NCBI GenBank assembly: GCA_020848015.1
Contig: JADLBA010000214.1
Span: 1 to 10,938 of the forward strand
Reading direction: 5' to 3'
DNA from: Crocinitomicaceae bacterium
GTDB lineage: Bacteria; Bacteroidota; Bacteroidia; Flavobacteriales_D; Sanyastnellaceae
Length of the DNA stretch: 10,938 bases
Positions 7,738 through 10,938 of this stretch are shown piece after piece. Every line of letters starts with the position of its first letter. Within the stretch, counting starts at the first letter, position 1. The notes below the pieces were generated by a model that was not told the DNA's origin, ran no database searches, and saw nothing but the letters and a program-made list of their open reading frames with translations. The position numbers and the translations under genes are program-made.

Positions 7738-8490
7738 ATGTCCTTTCTCAATAAAATAATACGCAAAAAAAAAGAAGCCGAAGAACTTTTTTCCGATCTC
7801 GGATTGATCGGTGTAGATATGCACAGCCATTTTATCCCGGGCATTGATGACGGTGCACAAAAAATCGAACAGTCTGTTTCGTTGATTCGTGCAATGAAAG
7901 AATTCGGATATAGAAAGGTGATTACAACCCCTCATGTTTATACCGATCTCTATCCAAATACCTCAGAGATTATTCTTGAGGGATTGAAAAAAGTAAAAGA
8001 TGAACTGCTGCAGCAGCACATAGAAATGGAAGTCGCTGCGGCTGCTGAATATTATTCCGACGAGAATTTTGAAACCCTGATTGATCAAAAAAAATTACTC
8101 AGCTTCGGAAAAAACTATGTGCTCTTTGAAATATCTTTCATGGATGAACCTCCGAACCTTGGGCGTATCATTTTCAACCTGCAGGCACAGGGATACAAAC
8201 CCGTGCTGGCTCACCCCGAACGGTATGAATACTGGAACGGGAATTTTGATAAATATGAGTCGCTGGCAGATAAAGATGTGTTTCTCCAACTCAACATCAA
8301 CAGTCTGACAGGAAACTACGGCTCTGATGTAAAACGAACATCAGAAAAACTGATTGATGCTGGGCTGATCAGTTTTATTGGTAGTGATTGCCATCACGAC
8401 GGACACCTGACGTTGATGCATAGTGCCAGAAAAAGTGCCGCCCTAAATAAATTGATACGGTCGGGAAAACTACTCAACAATTCACTTTGA
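7738..8490 (+). CDS. CpsB/YwqE-type PHP-family protein-tyrosine phosphatase
   Basis: This 250-residue protein resembles the manganese-dependent PHP-fold tyrosine phosphatases (CpsB of Streptococcus, YwqE of Bacillus) that dephosphorylate the tyrosine kinase controlling capsule or exopolysaccharide export. Seen: the metal-binding motifs VDMHSHFIPGIDDGA (H29, H31), TTPHV (H66), E104 in AAAEYY, LAHPERY (H159), and GSDCHH near residue 216 (D217, H219). There is no signal peptide or membrane segment, so it is cytoplasmic. The lysine-rich N-terminus (LNKIIRKKKEAEELF) is a short extension before the PHP domain. It follows rfbB by 9 nt and is probably co-transcribed, which fits a role in glycan export control. 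The partner kinase is not in the window. The actual phosphatase activity is inferred; other PHP hydrolases share the motifs. Confidence 0.88.
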   Translation: MSFLNKIIRKKKEAEELFSDLGLIGVDMHSHFIPGIDDGAQKIEQSVSLIRAMKEFGYRKVITTPHVYTDLYPNTSEIILEGLKKVKDELLQQHIEMEVAAAAEYYSDENFETLIDQKKLLSFGKNYVLFEISFMDEPPNLGRIIFNLQAQGYKPVLAHPERYEYWNGNFDKYESLADKDVFLQLNINSLTGNYGSDVKRTSEKLIDAGLISFIGSDCHHDGHLTLMHSARKSAALNKLIRSGKLLNNSL

Positions 8491-8517
8491 GCAAACCTCA
8501 TTAAAGAGGCTATTCCA

Positions 8518-8838
8518 CTACTCTCCCGCAAGTTTTAGTTTTAAACCGTCGAGTTCTTTCGTAAGATGGATCTGACATGCCAGCCGACTGTTGCTTTTTA
8601 CAAAAAAAGCCTGATCCAGTGCCGCATCTTCATTATCACTTTTTGCAGGAAGGAGATGATCAGAAAGTACATACACCTGACAACTGGCGCACATGGCCAT
8701 TCCGCCACAAGTGCCTTCTACCGGTAATTCATAACTTTTACACAACTCCATCACATTCATATTCATGTCGGTGGGTGCCTCGAGCAAATGTTCCTTTCCT
8801 TCGCGATCAATGACTGTTACATGAATGATGTTTTCCAT
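8518..8838 (-). CDS. adrenodoxin-type [2Fe-2S] ferredoxin
   Basis: This small electron carrier of 106 residues has cluster cysteines C44, C50, C53 and C88 (CGGMAMCASC then, 34 residues on, ACQI). C-x5-C-x2-C with a distant fourth Cys is the adrenodoxin/ISC ferredoxin layout, unlike the C-x4-C-x2-C of plant-type ferredoxins. The N-terminal half has the beta-grasp pattern, and an acidic stretch (SDNEDAALDQA) follows the cluster loop, as in partner-binding helices of this family. It lies 15 nt downstream of the reductase gene on the same strand, so the reductase is the likely electron donor. The final acceptor is unknown. It faces the PHP phosphatase gene end to end across 27 nt with no strong terminator; a 4-bp stem at 8496-8509 is too weak to call. 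Confidence 0.9.
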   Translation of the reverse strand: MENIIHVTVIDREGKEHLLEAPTDMNMNVMELCKSYELPVEGTCGGMAMCASCQVYVLSDHLLPAKSDNEDAALDQAFFVKSNSRLACQIHLTKELDGLKLKLAGE

Positions 8839-8853
8839 TGATAATTTTTTCTG

Positions 8854-9864
8854 TCAGAATCCTTGTATTCCGTTGACGGTAGTATATTTTAAAACATAAT
8901 TTTTATCGGGGTAAATCCGCTTGAAGGCACTTTGCACCATCAACGTTGCTTCGTGAAAGCCGCAGAGAATGAGCTTGAGCTTGCCCGGATATGTATTGAT
9001 GTCGCCGATAGCATAAATACCCGGAACATTGGTACTGTAATCGAATGTGTCAACCTCGATTGAATTTTTATCAATGTTCAACCCCCATTCCGCAAGCGGG
9101 CCTAATTTTGGAGAAAGCCCAAAGAGCGGAAGCCAGTGGTCGGTCTGTAAAATAGATTCGCCCTCCGGCTGATGTTGAACGGTGAGCTCCCCCAGTATTC
9201 CATTTCCACCCACTCTGGTTACTTCCGCGTCGGTAAGCAGTTTGATTTTTCCTCCCGCCGACATATCCAGCACTTTTTGCACACTGTCAGGATGTCCGCG
9301 GAAACTTTTACTCCTGTGGATCAGCGTCACTTCTTTAGCGACCCCGTTGGCAAGATAAATAGACCAGTCCAGCGCTGAATCACCGCCACCGCTGACTGCC
9401 ACTCTTTTCCCTTTATAAAACTCAGGATCCCTCACAATGTATTCAACCCCCTTGTCTTCGAATTGCTCAATATTGGGTATGGGTGGTTTTCTCGGTTCAA
9501 AACTCCCCAAACCACCCGCAATAGCGATAACCGGAGCTTTGTGCAAGGTGCCACGGCTGCCGGTGACAATAAAAAATTTTCCGTCTTCTGTTTTTTCTAC
9601 TTTCTCTGCACGCTCACCAAGAGTAAATCCCGGTTTGAAAGGCTCTGCCTGTTTCATCAGATGTTGGACGAGGTCGCCCGCCAGTATCTCAGGAAACCCT
9701 GGTATATCATAAATAGGCTTCTTAGGGTATATTTCAGTGAGCTGCCCACCTGGTTGCGGCAGCGCATCAATCAGGTGACAGTGAAGTTTCAGCAATCCGG
9801 CCTCAAACACCGTAAAAAGCCCGCAAGGCCCGGCTCCGATGATGAGGATGTCCGTTTCAATCAT
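8854..9864 (-). CDS. type-2 ferredoxin--NADP+ reductase (thioredoxin-reductase-like)
   Basis: This 336-residue flavoenzyme is likely to move electrons from NADPH to ferredoxin in the cytoplasm. Seen: the FAD-binding GAGPCG (10-15), a QPGGQLTEIYPKKPIYDIPG segment (37-56) typical of type-2 FNR, the NADP-domain GGGDSALDW (159-167), the basic HRSKSFRGH loop (183-191) that fits the 2'-phosphate of NADPH, and the second FAD motif YAIGDINTYPGKLKLI (284-299). The redox-active CxxC of true thioredoxin reductases is absent from the NADPH domain, which points to FNR (YumC-like) and not TrxB. The aromatic C-terminal tail (residues 323-336, ending IQGF) also fits the FNR type. The start ATG has AGGA just upstream and a -7 promoter element 20 nt away. 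The ferredoxin gene follows. Confidence 0.92.
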   Translation of the reverse strand: MIETDILIIGAGPCGLFTVFEAGLLKLHCHLIDALPQPGGQLTEIYPKKPIYDIPGFPEILAGDLVQHLMKQAEPFKPGFTLGERAEKVEKTEDGKFFIVTGSRGTLHKAPVIAIAGGLGSFEPRKPPIPNIEQFEDKGVEYIVRDPEFYKGKRVAVSGGGDSALDWSIYLANGVAKEVTLIHRSKSFRGHPDSVQKVLDMSAGGKIKLLTDAEVTRVGGNGILGELTVQHQPEGESILQTDHWLPLFGLSPKLGPLAEWGLNIDKNSIEVDTFDYSTNVPGIYAIGDINTYPGKLKLILCGFHEATLMVQSAFKRIYPDKNYVLKYTTVNGIQGF

Positions 9865-9883
9865 TCCTGTAAAAAATTGTTGG

Positions 9884-9891
9884 CAAAAGTA
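9884..9891 (-). promoter_or_regulatory. predicted -7 promoter element for the FNR-ferredoxin pair
   Basis: Minus strand TACTTTTG matches TAnnTTTG and ends 19 nt upstream of the reductase ATG, predicting a leader of about 15 nt. No convincing TTG is found at the usual -33 distance, so support rests on the -7 box and its position. Confidence 0.45.
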
Positions 9892-9997
9892 AGATAAACA
9901 AGGATCGAAGGATATTTGTTTGCGTGATAAGCTATATTGACCTGAACTGCCTGTAATAGTTTATCTCGTATTCTATTAGAATCCAAACATAAATGTA

Positions 9998-10276
9998 ATG
10001 TCAATGATACCACCTCCCATATTGGTCAAGGTCAAAATGAAAAAATCAGAGAAATATACTGCTATTAACGAAAGTATCTCTGAGGATGATTATGACCTCA
10101 CAGAGAGCATAGTATCCATGCTATACATTGGCGATACTGGGAAGAGAAAATACCTGGAGGAAAAGGATATTTTTTCCGATATTATGAACCGACACGATAA
10201 CTTAGGGCAGCAAAGAATGCTACTTCGACCCGCAAACCAAATTCTTGAGCCCCCCCTAATCAACACGCCCCTGTGA
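9998..10276 (+). CDS. hypothetical protein, possibly frameshifted; continuation to 10413
   Basis: I do not recognise this 92-residue frame. It is charged and has no signal peptide, membrane segment or Cys. It begins MSMIPPPILVKVK, followed by an acidic stretch (INESISEDDYDLTES) and a mixed helix-like part ending near PANQILEPP. At a run of seven Cs (10250-10256) the frame goes on for only seven codons. The -1 frame, which has a TGA just before the run, is open from there to a TGA at 10411-10413 and reads a protein-like tail containing VIKYREAIYAPPG and GKIPYLWIKWFA. Joined, the product would be about 138 residues. That suggests a decayed gene, a sequencing error in the C run, or chance. The opposite-strand frame over 10090-10395 is Cys-rich and looks like a shadow. 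Nothing else is seen in 9865-10440 except the reductase promoter. Confidence 0.35.
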   Translation: MSMIPPPILVKVKMKKSEKYTAINESISEDDYDLTESIVSMLYIGDTGKRKYLEEKDIFSDIMNRHDNLGQQRMLLRPANQILEPPLINTPL

Positions 10277-10440
10277 TAAAGTATCGCGAAGCAATCTATG
10301 CTCCACCTGGTTCGATATATCTTCGGCAACCCAACGGTATCGGCAAAATTCCTTACCTTTGGATAAAGTGGTTTGCCGCAACCAAAAATGCACAAAATCC
10401 GTTTTATAGCTGATAGTTAGAATATTCCAGAAATTAATAT

Positions 10441-10938
10441 ATGACCTATAAGTTACGCTTTTTTTTAGTATTGATTCTTTTTCTCATCTCCGTTGCAAAC
10501 TTTGCTCAAGGAGTGAGATTGAGCGATAGCCCCGGCGACCCCGCAGACCCCTCCGCTCTCCTCGAAATCCGTTCTACCACACAGGGCTTACTTCTCTCAA
10601 GAATGACCCAAGAGGAAAGAGATGCTATTCCCAACCCCGCAATGGGGCTTGTGATCTACAACACTGCAACAAATTGTATTAACGTGTTTAACGGCACCGA
10701 CTGGACAGAATTATGCAACCTCATAGAACCATCGCTGGAAGTAGAAGTACAACTAATGACAACCGAACAGCGCGACAATATTAGCAATCCATCTGCCGGC
10801 CTCACCATTCTCAACACCACTACCGGATGCACAAATATTTTTGACGGATCAACCTGGTTAGAGTTCTGCAGCCCCGTTCCTCTTTCTCCAGAAGTGGAAA
10901 TCCAACTGATGACCACTGTGCAGCGCGATGCAATTATA
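10441..10938 (+). CDS. secreted 51-residue-repeat protein, N-terminal part (runs off the window)
   Basis: This is an open frame of 166 codons with no stop before the window end. Residues 1-23 form a signal peptide: MTYKLR, a hydrophobic core FFLVLILFLISVA, and a likely cut around NFA/QG, typical of Bacteroidota exported proteins. A Pro/Asp-rich start (SDSPGDPADPSALLEIRSTTQG) leads to LLLSRMTQEERDAI..P..GLVIYNT, a motif frequent at the N-terminus of large Bacteroidota surface or secreted proteins. The unit then recurs at exactly 51 residues: the Met of RMTQEERD, LMTTEQRD and LMTTVQRD falls at 55, 106 and 157. Each complete unit holds two Cys 13 residues apart (79/92 and 130/143), bracketing a (N/D)G(T/S).W motif. 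No promoter consensus is evident. Function and total length are unknown; a T8 run lies in the signal-peptide codons. Confidence 0.88.
   Translation, partial: MTYKLRFFLVLILFLISVANFAQGVRLSDSPGDPADPSALLEIRSTTQGLLLSRMTQEERDAIPNPAMGLVIYNTATNCINVFNGTDWTELCNLIEPSLEVEVQLMTTEQRDNISNPSAGLTILNTTTGCTNIFDGSTWLEFCSPVPLSPEVEIQLMTTVQRDAII
10603..10938 (+). repeat. 153-bp tandem coding repeat (51-residue units)
   Basis: Units begin at 10603, 10756 and 10909, the last one cut by the window end. The protein pattern is (R/L)MT..(Q/E)RD.I..P..GL.I.NT.T.C.N.F.G..W.E.C. The spacing is exact but the DNA has diverged between units, so this is an established protein repeat and not a recent DNA duplication. Confidence 0.85.

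Noticed and set aside
8496..8509. CCTC/GAGG hairpin between the PHP phosphatase and ferredoxin genes
   Set aside because: The stem is only 4 bp and has no U-tract on either strand, too weak for a terminator call.
9463..9897. 144-codon open frame on the plus strand
   Set aside because: It is antisense to the reductase, which has complete FAD and NADP motifs. The frame's sequence has no recognisable domain.
10090..10395. 101-codon minus-strand frame
   Set aside because: It is rich in Cys, Arg and Ser without motifs, and opposite a more protein-like plus-strand frame. It is unlikely to be coding.
10656..10916. 86-codon minus-strand frame
   Set aside because: It is the complement of the 51-residue repeat gene. 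Its internal repetition only mirrors the real repeats.

Overview
The window looks like chromosomal DNA of a Bacteroidota bacterium. The evidence is TAnnTTTG-type -7 promoter elements just upstream of three genes, weak or absent Shine-Dalgarno sequences, a secreted protein with the 'GLLLSRMT..ERDAI..P..GL.IYNT' repeat often seen in that phylum, and protein sequences closest to Bacteroidota-style versions of the families. The genus cannot be read from the sequence alone.

Layout. (1) Positions 1-1973, plus strand: the end of a nucleotide-sugar/polysaccharide cluster, with a WlbB/WbpD-type sugar N-acetyltransferase followed by a TviB/WbpO-type UDP-HexNAc 6-dehydrogenase. Together these suggest an N-acetylated uronic acid precursor for a surface glycan. 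(2) Positions 1974-2482: no intact gene, an AT-rich hairpin and the decayed 3' end of an IS630-family transposase. (3) Positions 2483-6487, minus strand: a tight biotin operon, bioB-bioF-bioD-bioA, whose genes abut or overlap. It has a good promoter candidate in front of bioB. The genes that make the pimeloyl thioester (bioC, bioH/bioG) are not in the window. (4) Positions 6673-8490, plus strand: rfbB/rmlB (dTDP-glucose 4,6-dehydratase) and a CpsB/YwqE-type PHP tyrosine phosphatase, again polysaccharide functions. The biotin operon therefore sits between two groups of surface-glycan genes. (5) Positions 8518-9864, minus strand: a type-2 ferredoxin-NADP reductase followed by an adrenodoxin-type [2Fe-2S] ferredoxin, probably one transcript. 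(6) Positions 9865-10440: a weakly supported hypothetical reading frame that seems to be split by a C7 run. (7) Positions 10441-10938, plus strand: the start of a secreted protein with a signal peptide and exact 51-residue tandem repeats, cut by the window end.

Most of this is well-known housekeeping and glycan metabolism. I do not see a convincing undescribed system. The points most worth a second look are the Cys-paired 51-residue repeat protein, the frame break at 10250-10256, the transposase remnant that has lost a catalytic Asp, and promoter elements so close to start codons that very short or absent 5' leaders are predicted.
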